DNA from: an uncultured Flavobacterium sp.
GTDB taxonomy: Bacteria; Bacteroidota; Bacteroidia; Flavobacteriales; Flavobacteriaceae
Assembly: GCF_946479975.1 (NCBI RefSeq)
Contig: NZ_CAMLIX010000221.1
Span: forward strand, 1 to 7,886
Direction: 5' to 3'
Length of the DNA: 7,886 bases
Translations under genes and position numbers: made by a program
The notes under the pieces: generated by a model
The model's database searches: none
What the model saw: the letters and a program-made list of their open reading frames with translations, nothing else
What the model was told of the DNA's origin: nothing
In this document: positions 1 to 6,230 of the stretch, in pieces
Layout: each line of letters opens with the position of its first letter
Numbering within the stretch: the first letter of the stretch is position 1

Positions 1-1016
<1,016 letters not shown>

Positions 1017-1072
1017 TCAAGTTAATGAAGTTCTTAATTTTAAATACTCCGTACTTAATACAATAATGTTTT

Positions 1073-1348
1073 TTAGATAATCGCTAAGATGTCGTCTTCA
1101 CGCATGATTAGGTAATCAGTGCCTTCAAGTTTTAGCTCTGTTCCTGCGTATTTTCCGTAAAGAACAGTATCTCCAACTTTTACAGTCATTGTATGATCTT
1201 TAGATCCGTTTCCTACTGCAACTACAGTTCCTTTTTGTGGTTTTTCTTTTGCAGTATCAGGAATAAAAATACCTGAGGCAGTTTTGGTTTCAGCTGCAAC
1301 AGGCTCAATAAGTACGCGGTCTGAAAGCGGTTTAATGTTTAAAGCCAT
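1073..1348 (-). CDS. groES: Co-chaperonin GroES (10 kDa, Hsp10)
   Basis: GroES is the heptameric lid that caps the GroEL chamber and drives substrate encapsulation in the cytoplasm. The protein has 91 residues, close to the normal 92-97. It opens with [16 protein letters not shown], the standard first beta strand of the family, and has the mobile loop around residues 17-35 with the GroEL-contacting hydrophobic tripeptide inside GIFIP (26-30). It continues with GTVVAVGNG and [14 protein letters not shown] and ends in the typical REDDILAII. It is the first gene of the groES-groEL operon and is separated from the upstream secG by a strong hairpin terminator. The 59 bp between that hairpin and the start codon contain no clear TAnnTTTG promoter element and no CIRCE operator, so how it is induced cannot be read directly from the sequence. 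A partial sigma-54-like match at 1397-1412 is reported separately. Confidence 0.98.
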   Translation of the reverse strand: MALNIKPLSDRVLIEPVAAETKTASGIFIPDTAKEKPQKGTVVAVGNGSKDHTMTVKVGDTVLYGKYAGTELKLEGTDYLIMREDDILAII

Positions 1349-1407
1349 GATTTTATATTATTATAAGTTATACGTTTTTTTTATGTTCTATAAACTTTCA
1401 GAAATTG

Positions 1408-1468
1408 TGCCAGCCTGTCAAAGCTGACATTTTTTCCTAAAAAAAATGCCAGCTTTGACAGGCTGGCA
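1408..1468. repeat. Long inverted repeat between secG and groES (28-bp stem, 5-nt loop)
   Basis: Bases 1408-1426 and 1450-1468 are perfect 19-bp reverse complements. The pairing extends inward through one A/C position, which becomes a G-U wobble in minus-strand RNA, and eight further pairs, to a CCTAA loop at 1436-1440. Each arm also contains its own smaller hairpin (GCCAGC, loop CTGTCAAA, GCTGGC or GCTGAC). The RNA can therefore fold either as one long stem or as two side-by-side stem-loops. Confidence 0.9.
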
Positions 1469-1469
1469 T
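1439..1469 (-). terminator. Intrinsic terminator of the lptE-to-secG transcription unit
   Basis: Read on the minus strand, ATGCCAGC pairs with GCTGGCAT across the 8-nt loop CTGTCAAA and is followed immediately by a run of eight T. This is a textbook Rho-independent terminator. It begins about 22 bp after the secG stop codon and is the upstream arm of the larger palindrome at 1408-1468. On the plus strand the other arm gives a weaker mirror version (one C/A mismatch in the stem, then six T), which could stop antisense transcription leaving groES. Confidence 0.85.
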
Positions 1470-1491
1470 TAGATTTTATATTAAACTAAGA

Positions 1492-1833
1492 TTATTTAGT
1501 TGCTGGTGCTGCTGGAGCAGGAGTATTTCCTTGTGCTGGAGCTGCAGGTGTGTTTGCAGGAGCTTCAGTTTTTTCAATGATTTTAGATTCAGTATCACTT
1601 AAAGATCCAGAGAAACTTAAGCTAGAAAGTAAAATTAACACAATTAAAACAGTAGCTAAAGTCCATGTACTTTTATCTAAAAAGTCAGTTGTTTTTTGTA
1701 CTCCACCTAACATCTGCGTTCCGCTGATAGTAGAAGACAATCCGCCTCCTTTAGGATTTTGTACCATGATAACTACGATCAATAGAAAACAAACTATTGT
1801 CATTAAAACTAAAAAAATTGAAAATGTGCTCAT
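1492..1833 (-). CDS. secG: Preprotein translocase subunit SecG
   Basis: SecG is the small inner-membrane partner of SecY and SecE that helps SecA-driven protein export. The 113-residue product has the family layout: a first membrane helix at about residues 4-24, the conserved cytoplasmic loop QNPKGGGLSS (25-34) running to about residue 55, and a second membrane helix at about 57-75. After that comes an Ala/Pro-rich low-complexity tail (88-113, ending in PAPAAPATK), which I take to be a disordered extension. The start codon lies 3 bp after the stop of the upstream repeat-rich gene, so the two are almost certainly cotranscribed and possibly translationally coupled. The AAC/AAT codons ending the upstream gene supply the A-rich sequence flavobacterial starts favour. 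A strong terminator follows, making secG the last gene of its unit. Confidence rests on the loop motif and the two-helix topology. Confidence 0.95.
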   Translation of the reverse strand: MSTFSIFLVLMTIVCFLLIVVIMVQNPKGGGLSSTISGTQMLGGVQKTTDFLDKSTWTLATVLIVLILLSSLSFSGSLSDTESKIIEKTEAPANTPAAPAQGNTPAPAAPATK

Positions 1834-1836
1834 TAC

Positions 1837-3720
1837 TTAATTATTGTTATTGTTATTTTGTTGTAAAATCTTTATATCCGATATGCGGTCTGCAAAGAAA
1901 GTAATTTTTTCTGGATATTTCAAAATTAATATTTCATATGCCTGAATTGCTTTTGTATATTTCTTTTGTTCCAGATATACTCTAGCCAAAGTCTCTGTCA
2001 TCAAATAAGAATTGTCTTCAGGTGGGCTTTCAATTTGAACCACCGGAGCACTTGTTCCAGGTTTAATTGGAGAGATTTTTGGGTTGGTTTTAATAAATTT
2101 ATTGATAATGGCAGCCTTTTTTTGTTTCTCTTCAATCAATTGTTCTTCTTTGACAGCTTCAACTTTAGGTTCTTCTTCTGGTACAATTTCGTCAGAACGA
2201 TCAATTGGTTCTGTTCGAGATAATTGCAGCCACTCTTGAAAAGAGTGTTTTTCATTTAGAGAAAAATCCAGAGGTTTTCCAAGTTCTAAATGTTCTGCTG
2301 CTGTTTTTACAGATTCTGTCTCTTCTGGAGCTTGTTCTTCCTGTTCTTCTTCTTGAACTTCTTCAATTAGTACTTCAGGAGCTGTTTCTACAATTTCTTT
2401 ATTGCTTTCAACTTCAATTTCCTTCTTTTCCTCTTTAAAAATTGGTGTTTCAGATTCTTTTATTGATGAAAGAATGGAACGCTCAACAGTATTGATTTTG
2501 AATTCTGGGATTATCATTTCTTCAATAACATCGCCTTCTTCATCATCATCTTCTTCAACAGTATTTAAAATAGGCTGTTCTGCAACAGCAGCAATTTTAG
2601 GTTCTTCAACTTTTGGCGATTCTTGAGGAATTGATGCCTCTGCTTCTTTAATGGAACTTAAAATAGAGTTTTCAATACGATCAATTTTAGGTTCTTCAAC
2701 TTCTTTTATCGGTTCAGGGATAGAAGGAGTTTCAGAAACTTTGATAGAACTTAAAATGGAATTTTCAACGCGGTCAATTTTTGGTTCCTCAACTTCTTCG
2801 GTTTCAGATACCGAATTATTTTCAGAAACTTTAATTGAGCTTAAAATAGAATTTTCTACGCGGTCAATTTTAGGTTCTTCGGTTGTTGCTTCTATTATAG
2901 GTACAATTTCAGTTTCTTTTACTGCATTTGAAATTGAATTTGTAGTTTCAATTTTATTTTCAGTTTCAATTACAGGTTTTTCATAAGTAACCTGATGCGC
3001 TTGTTTAATGGCAAGAAAAATAGACGGATCTATTTCTGGAATCTTTTTAGGTTCTTCTTCTTTTATAGGTTTTTCAAAGCTTACTGTTTGCGCTTCTTTT
3101 ATTGCCAGAAAAATCGAAGGATCAATCTCAGGAACATTTTTAGGCTCCTCGATAATTACCGTTTCTTCAACTTTTAGAGATTCCTCTGCTTTAATTGGTT
3201 CTTCAATTATTGCTGGTTCTTCAACTTTTAAAGTTTCTTCGGCTTTAATTGGTTCTTCTGTTTTTGGTGCTTCTTCAACTTTTTCTATTTGTGGAGCTGG
3301 AGGAATTTCAACCGAAGTAATTGGAGTTTCATTGATTGTATCTAAAACAGGCTCTTCTTCGATCTCGGTTTTTACTTCAATCGCTTTCTGAATTTGTTCT
3401 GGTGAAATTATTTCGCTGTCAAAAACAGTAATTTGAAGAAGATCTCTAAGTTTTTGTTCATAGAAATCATTTTGAATAGAAGTAAAAGCTTCAGAAGTAA
3501 TAAAATCAAATAAGACAGAACGATCTGCTGTATGTGCCGCTGTTACCTTTAAAGCATAATTATACTTAAAACTGTTTTGATCATAAAGTCCTTTTAATCG
3601 TAATGCTCTGGCACTTTGAAAATACGGAAATTCATTCAAAACACTTCCTAATGCATCCGCCTGCTTTTCTGTAATAGCATCCGGTTTGTTCATTAAGTAG
3701 GTATAATCGGTAACGTTCAT
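1837..3720 (-). CDS. Glu/Pro-rich repeat protein with C-terminal TPR-like motif; function unknown
   Basis: This 627-residue protein has no signal peptide or membrane helix, so it is probably cytoplasmic. I see three parts. Residues 1-105 are a compact, ordinary-composition domain (for example FPYFQSARALRLKGLYD, 31-47). Residues 120-470 are a very acidic, Glu/Pro/Lys/Ile-rich region holding two 18-residue repeats (155-190) and eight degenerate repeats of about 30 residues (191-424). Residues 475-627 regain normal composition, with HSFQEWLQLSR (492-502), a Lys-rich stretch, and a single TPR-like hairpin (about 574-607: TETLARVYLEQKKYTKAIQAY, then a Pro at 603). The protein ends in six Asn encoded by alternating AAT/AAC. 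It sits between lptE and secG. I recognise it as a conserved flavobacterial hypothetical at this locus but cannot give a function. A scaffold or adaptor role is only inferred from its architecture. The start is set by the first ATG after an 89-bp leader. Confidence 0.85.
   Translation of the reverse strand: MNVTDYTYLMNKPDAITEKQADALGSVLNEFPYFQSARALRLKGLYDQNSFKYNYALKVTAAHTADRSVLFDFITSEAFTSIQNDFYEQKLRDLLQITVFDSEIISPEQIQKAIEVKTEIEEEPVLDTINETPITSVEIPPAPQIEKVEEAPKTEEPIKAEETLKVEEPAIIEEPIKAEESLKVEETVIIEEPKNVPEIDPSIFLAIKEAQTVSFEKPIKEEEPKKIPEIDPSIFLAIKQAHQVTYEKPVIETENKIETTNSISNAVKETEIVPIIEATTEEPKIDRVENSILSSIKVSENNSVSETEEVEEPKIDRVENSILSSIKVSETPSIPEPIKEVEEPKIDRIENSILSSIKEAEASIPQESPKVEEPKIAAVAEQPILNTVEEDDDEEGDVIEEMIIPEFKINTVERSILSSIKESETPIFKEEKKEIEVESNKEIVETAPEVLIEEVQEEEQEEQAPEETESVKTAAEHLELGKPLDFSLNEKHSFQEWLQLSRTEPIDRSDEIVPEEEPKVEAVKEEQLIEEKQKKAAIINKFIKTNPKISPIKPGTSAPVVQIESPPEDNSYLMTETLARVYLEQKKYTKAIQAYEILILKYPEKITFFADRISDIKILQQNNNNNN
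2449..3150 (-). repeat. Eight degenerate ~90-bp (about 30-residue) coding repeats
   Basis: Within the 627-residue protein a unit of the form E-E-P-K-I-x-x-(V/I)-E-N-S-I-L-S-S-I-K recurs with its core Ser (Pro in unit seven) at residues 202, 233, 262, 291, 321, 352, 383 and 415, giving spacings of 31, 29, 29, 30, 31, 31 and 32. The first two units read DPSIFLAIK, the third NSISNAVK, the fourth to sixth NSILSSIK, the seventh QPILNTVE and the eighth RSILSSIK. Units four to six are the most alike, also at the DNA level (unit starts 93 and 90 bp apart), suggesting recent duplication. Each unit looks like a short amphipathic helix joined to the next by an acidic, Pro-containing linker. Confidence 0.85.
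3151..3258 (-). repeat. Tandem duplication of a 54-bp (18-residue) coding unit
   Basis: Residues 155-172 (EEPIKAEETLKVEEPAII) and 173-190 (EEPIKAEESLKVEETVII) of the repeat protein are adjacent copies differing at three positions. They directly precede the eight-unit array. They are a distinct repeat family with a different period, although both begin with the same Glu-Glu-Pro. Confidence 0.85.
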
Positions 3721-3726
3721 TGTTTT

Positions 3727-3804
3727 TTGTTTAATCGTTTATTTGTTTAATTGGTTGTGGCTGTTCTATCGATTAAACGGTTTTCCGATTAAACGATTAA
3801 ACAA
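3727..3804. repeat. GATTAAACG repeats and 15-bp inverted repeat in the leader of the repeat-protein gene
   Basis: The 89-bp gap between lptE and the repeat-protein gene is built largely from CGATTAAAC or its complement: copies begin at 3770, 3786 and 3795, an opposite copy lies at 3729-3737, and a variant (GTTTAATTG) lies at 3745-3753. Bases 3727-3741 and 3790-3804 are perfect 15-bp reverse complements enclosing 48 nt. In the transcript this could fold into a hairpin ending 6 nt before the start codon. No T-run of terminator type follows it in the minus direction, so I do not call a terminator. Confidence 0.75.
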
Positions 3805-3809
3805 GCCAA

Positions 3810-4313
3810 TTACCATTTCGCCAATGATTCATTAAAAATATCCTGTGTGATTCTTTCAAAAATAACTCGTATGGCTTCACTTAATACTGATCCTGTTGGA
3901 AGGTCTCTTCCTGGGAAATCGTAGTAAAACTCAAATGGTTTTTCAAAATCATCTGTTTCTTTTCTTTTATTGATGAATCTTACATTGATACGAATTGTCA
4001 AACGGTTTTGTGCCGCCTGCTGGTCTGCCGTTGCAGTCATTGGCGTAATTCTGTAATCAATGATTTCTCCTTCATACGTTAAATCACCGCCTGTGCTTAC
4101 CAAGTTTAAATTGGTCTGATTCATAATCAAATCCTGCAAAGCCAATGTAAAAGTTCTGTCAATTCCAGGTTCAACTAAATCGGCATTATTTTGGAAAAAG
4201 TTAACTTGAAAGGTTTTGGCATCGATTTTTCCTGTTCCAGTAAAGTTATAAACAGAACAGCCACTCAACATAAAAAGGCTTAATAATGCGAAAAGAGAAT
4301 ATATTTTTTTCAT
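3810..4313 (-). CDS. lptE: LptE-family LPS assembly lipoprotein
   Basis: LptE is an outer-membrane lipoprotein that plugs and stabilises the LptD barrel, through which lipopolysaccharide reaches the cell surface. The 167-residue product starts MKKIYSLFALLSLFMLSGCS: a basic N-terminus, a hydrophobic stretch and a lipobox LSGC with the lipidated Cys at residue 19. The mature part shows the features I associate with Bacteroidota LptE: GTGKIDAKTFQVNFFQN (25-41), a Gln/Asp-rich helix around ALQDLIMNQTNLN, an extended TYEGEIIDYRITPM strand, and a C-terminal helix containing IFERITQDIFNESLAKW. There is no Asp/Glu-rich export signal after the Cys, which fits a periplasm-facing lipoprotein. It is preceded by the sigma-54 activator gene (101-bp gap) and followed by the repeat-protein gene (89 bp), all in the same direction. 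The family call comes from overall resemblance and the lipobox; the sequence is too divergent from the E. coli protein for motif-by-motif proof. Confidence 0.85.
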   Translation of the reverse strand: MKKIYSLFALLSLFMLSGCSVYNFTGTGKIDAKTFQVNFFQNNADLVEPGIDRTFTLALQDLIMNQTNLNLVSTGGDLTYEGEIIDYRITPMTATADQQAAQNRLTIRINVRFINKRKETDDFEKPFEFYYDFPGRDLPTGSVLSEAIRVIFERITQDIFNESLAKW

Positions 4314-4366
4314 AATGTTTATTGCGAAAATTCGAATCGTCTAAAATTCTTCATTTCAAATTCGTT

Positions 4367-4374
4367 CAAATATA
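4367..4374 (-). promoter_or_regulatory. Candidate -7 element (TATATTTG) for lptE
   Basis: On the minus strand TATATTTG matches the Bacteroidota -7 consensus TAnnTTTG. It would start transcripts about 45-50 nt before the lptE ATG. No TTG is found 17-23 bp upstream; that stretch is A/T with two TTCC runs, so the site has only half the expected signal and lies in a very AT-rich region where chance matches are common. Confidence 0.35.
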
Positions 4375-4414
4375 GTAATTGGAATTTGGAATTTTAAAAT
4401 TGTAATTTAATTAT

Positions 4415-5674
4415 TTATAAATCGAATTGTTTGATTTTACGGTATAACGTTCTTTCAGAAATTCCTAATTCGTCTGCAGCGGCTTTACGTTTTCCTTTGT
4501 TTTTTTCTAATGATTTTTTGATCATTTCGATTTCCTTTTGTTCTAAACGTAAAATTTCTTCTTCTTCGATTGTTTCAGCAAACAAATAATTATCATCTGG
4601 AATTTGATAGTTTTCTTCGCGAACAGCCGGAGTTGTCATAACAGCAGTTCTTGGTTCTTCTTCAAACTCTATTTCGCTGTCATTTTGCTGATTTCCGTAA
4701 ATCTTCTGAATTAAATTCGGGTTAATGTCTTGTACCTTTGAAGTGCCATTTTTCATTAATTCTAAAGTCAATTTCTTTAAGTCATTCAAGTCACTTTTCA
4801 TATCAAAAAGCACCTTATATAATATGTCTCTTTCGGTACTAAAATCACTTTCTTTTTTCTGATCGTTAATTACAGAAGGCAAATTGCTTCCTTCGGCAGG
4901 TAAATACGATTGTAGAATAGGCAGGGTAATATCACGATTGGTTTCTAAAACAGAAATTTGCTCAGCAACATTTCGAAGCTGACGAATATTTCCGCTCCAT
5001 CTAAATTTTTGCAGAAGCTGAACAGCACCATCGTCTAATCTTAAAGGAGGCATTTTGTATTTATGAGCAAAATCAGCAACGAACTTTCTGAATAATAAAT
5101 GAATATCGTCGTTTCTTTCTCTTAAAGGCGGCAAAGTAATTTCAACCGTACTTAAACGATAATACAAATCTTCACGGAATTTCCCTTTTTCGATTGCATT
5201 AAATAAATTCACATTTGTTGCCGCAACAATTCTCACATTCGTTTTCTGAACCTGGGACGAACCTACTTTTATAAATTCACCGTTTTCAAGAACACGAAGT
5301 AATCTTACTTGAGTTGTTAATGGCAATTCTCCAACTTCATCCAGAAAAATAGTTCCGCCGTCTGCCACTTCAAAATAACCTTCACGTGTGCTTGTTGCAC
5401 CTGTAAAGGCTCCTTTTTCGTGACCAAAAAGTTCACTATCAATTGTTCCTTCTGGAATGGCACCGCAGTTTACGGCAATATATTTACCATGCTTTCTGTG
5501 CGAAAGCGAATGTATAATTCTAGGAATGTTTTCTTTACCAACACCACTTTCCCCAGTCACCATAACCGAAATATCAGTCGGAGCAACCTGAATGGCTTTT
5601 TCGATAGCACGATTTAATTTCGGATCATTTCCAATAATCTCAAATCGTTGTTTTATTGCTTGAACTGTTTCCAT
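4415..5674 (-). CDS. Sigma-54-dependent transcriptional activator lacking a sensory domain (AAA+ plus Fis-type HTH)
   Basis: This bacterial enhancer-binding protein should hydrolyse ATP to remodel sigma-54 RNA polymerase at -24/-12 promoters. In the 419 residues I see Walker A GESGVGKE (41-48), the sigma-54-contacting GAFTGA loop (88-93), Walker B TIFLDE (108-113), the arginine-finger region FREDLYYRLS (166-175) and the sensor II helix WSGNIRQLRN (226-235). A Fis-type helix-turn-helix closes the protein (about 393-417, with AAADELGISERTLYRKIKQF). The core begins within about a dozen residues of the N-terminus, so there is no receiver, GAF or PAS domain. Between core and HTH lies an unusually long acidic linker (about 263-385, including EIEFEEEPR and IEEEEILRLE). 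All ATPase residues are intact. The gene precedes lptE in the same orientation. Its targets are unknown, and activity is presumably set by expression level or a partner protein. Confidence 0.93.
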   Translation of the reverse strand: METVQAIKQRFEIIGNDPKLNRAIEKAIQVAPTDISVMVTGESGVGKENIPRIIHSLSHRKHGKYIAVNCGAIPEGTIDSELFGHEKGAFTGATSTREGYFEVADGGTIFLDEVGELPLTTQVRLLRVLENGEFIKVGSSQVQKTNVRIVAATNVNLFNAIEKGKFREDLYYRLSTVEITLPPLRERNDDIHLLFRKFVADFAHKYKMPPLRLDDGAVQLLQKFRWSGNIRQLRNVAEQISVLETNRDITLPILQSYLPAEGSNLPSVINDQKKESDFSTERDILYKVLFDMKSDLNDLKKLTLELMKNGTSKVQDINPNLIQKIYGNQQNDSEIEFEEEPRTAVMTTPAVREENYQIPDDNYLFAETIEEEEILRLEQKEIEMIKKSLEKNKGKRKAAADELGISERTLYRKIKQFDL

Positions 5675-5683
5675 ATATTTTTT

Positions 5684-5716
5684 GTTTCAAGTTTTATTGT
5701 TTCAGGTTTCAGGTTT
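5684..5716. repeat. 7-bp repeats (GTTTCAG) in the leader of the activator gene
   Basis: GTTTCAG occurs in tandem at 5699-5705 and 5706-5712, with a partial third copy at 5713-5716 and degenerate copies (GTTTCAA, GTTTTAT) at 5684-5697. It is low-complexity intergenic DNA of the heptamer type also seen at the right edge of the window. No promoter consensus is seen in this gap. Confidence 0.65.
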
Positions 5717-5754
5717 GCCTAAAACTTCAAACTTTAGCTTGTATTTTTTTTTGC

Positions 5755-5781
5755 CACAGATTAAAATGATTAGCACAGATT
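5755..5781. repeat. Outer copy of the CACAGATT short repeat
   Basis: CACAGATT occurs at 5755-5762 and 5774-5781 with a degenerate unit (ATGATTAG) between them, and follows T9-GC (5744-5754). It has the same 9-10 bp rhythm as the CACAAATT repeats at 5805-5830, so the left flank of the GxxExxY gene carries two related repeat blocks, the right flank only one. Confidence 0.65.
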
Positions 5782-5799
5782 TTAAATATCATTATTGAA

Positions 5800-5830
5800 T
5801 TAACCACAAATTACACAAATTAGCGCAAAT
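5800..5830 (+). repeat. Left 31-bp inverted repeat flanking the GxxExxY gene
   Basis: TTAAC followed by three CRCAAAT-type units starting at 5805, 5814 and 5824 (spacings 9 and 10). It matches the reverse complement of 6231-6261 at 25 of 31 positions, with the same unit spacing. Confidence 0.8.
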
Positions 5831-5834
5831 CTGT

Positions 5835-6221
5835 TTATGAATTTATTAATCGCTTGTGTACTAATGATTTGTTCTGAAAGTTTGCAATTATTCCAACAGG
5901 AGTATCTGCTAGTTTCAGATAATTTAATACCTGTGCAAGATGATCATTGCATATTTCTTTTACAGATTTTACTTCTAATATTATGTCATAAATTACAAAA
6001 TCTGCATAAAATTTATGAGGTAAAATAACTCCTTTGTATTCAATTGCAAATTCCTTTTCTCGTTGATAGGGAATTCCATTATTTTTGAATTCGATTTCTA
6101 ACGCATCTTTGTATACAATTTCAAGTAAACCTGGTCCTAATAATCGATGTACTTCCATGCAAATGCCAACTATTTTGTAGTTTTCATCTTTTTTATAATA
6201 ATATTCAGTTGTACTATTCAT
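5835..6221 (-). CDS. GxxExxY family protein (PD-(D/E)XK nuclease-like fold), function unknown
   Basis: The 128-residue product carries the family's name motif as GLLEIVY (31-37), after the usual EVHRLLGPG lead-in (23-31). Downstream is a recognisable PD-(D/E)XK nuclease core: the acidic residue in YADFVI (Asp74), then ILEVKSV with Glu83 and Lys85, then a Gln-containing helix HLAQVLNYLK (94-103). The nuclease-like core residues therefore look intact. The family is widespread in Bacteroidota and some other phyla, usually as single genes without a known role; activity on DNA or RNA is an inference from the fold. Length and motif spacing are normal, and I see no frameshift. The gene sits 43 bp after miaB and is enclosed by 31-bp inverted repeats, suggesting insertion between miaB and the activator gene. 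No separate promoter is visible, so it is probably transcribed through from miaB. Confidence 0.9.
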   Translation of the reverse strand: MNSTTEYYYKKDENYKIVGICMEVHRLLGPGLLEIVYKDALEIEFKNNGIPYQREKEFAIEYKGVILPHKFYADFVIYDIILEVKSVKEICNDHLAQVLNYLKLADTPVGIIANFQNKSLVHKRLINS

Positions 6222-6230
6222 GAAAAAATA

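Noticed and set aside
1349..1407. CIRCE heat-shock operator (TTAGCACTC-N9-GAGTGCTAA) before groES
   Set aside because: No such inverted repeat is present in the gap or in the groES-groEL spacer.
2449..3150. Regular ~90-bp repeats considered as a CRISPR array
   Set aside because: The repeats are degenerate, in frame with an intact gene and lack unique spacers between identical palindromic repeats.
2402..3391. Several plus-strand open frames opposite the repeat protein
   Set aside because: Their Ser/Phe/Gly repeats are the mirror of the Glu/Pro/Lys codons on the minus strand; the minus-strand frame is complete, fits the operon and has structured end domains.
3727..3804. Terminator or riboswitch in the leader of the repeat-protein gene
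   Set aside because: The inverted repeat has a 48-nt loop and no T-run after it, and I recognise no riboswitch core.
4314..4414. Sigma-54 (-24/-12) promoter upstream of lptE for the neighbouring activator
   Set aside because: No GG-N10-GC core is seen on the minus strand in this gap; only a weak TATATTTG element is present.
5723..5735. Possible TAnnTTTG promoter upstream of the activator gene (TAAAGTTTG on the minus strand)
   Set aside because: It has one base too many between TA and TTTG and no TTG at the right distance, so it does not meet the consensus.
5835..6221. GxxExxY protein considered as a toxin or as half of a defence pair
   Set aside because: There is no adjacent small partner gene, and the family has no established toxin role; the neighbours are housekeeping genes.
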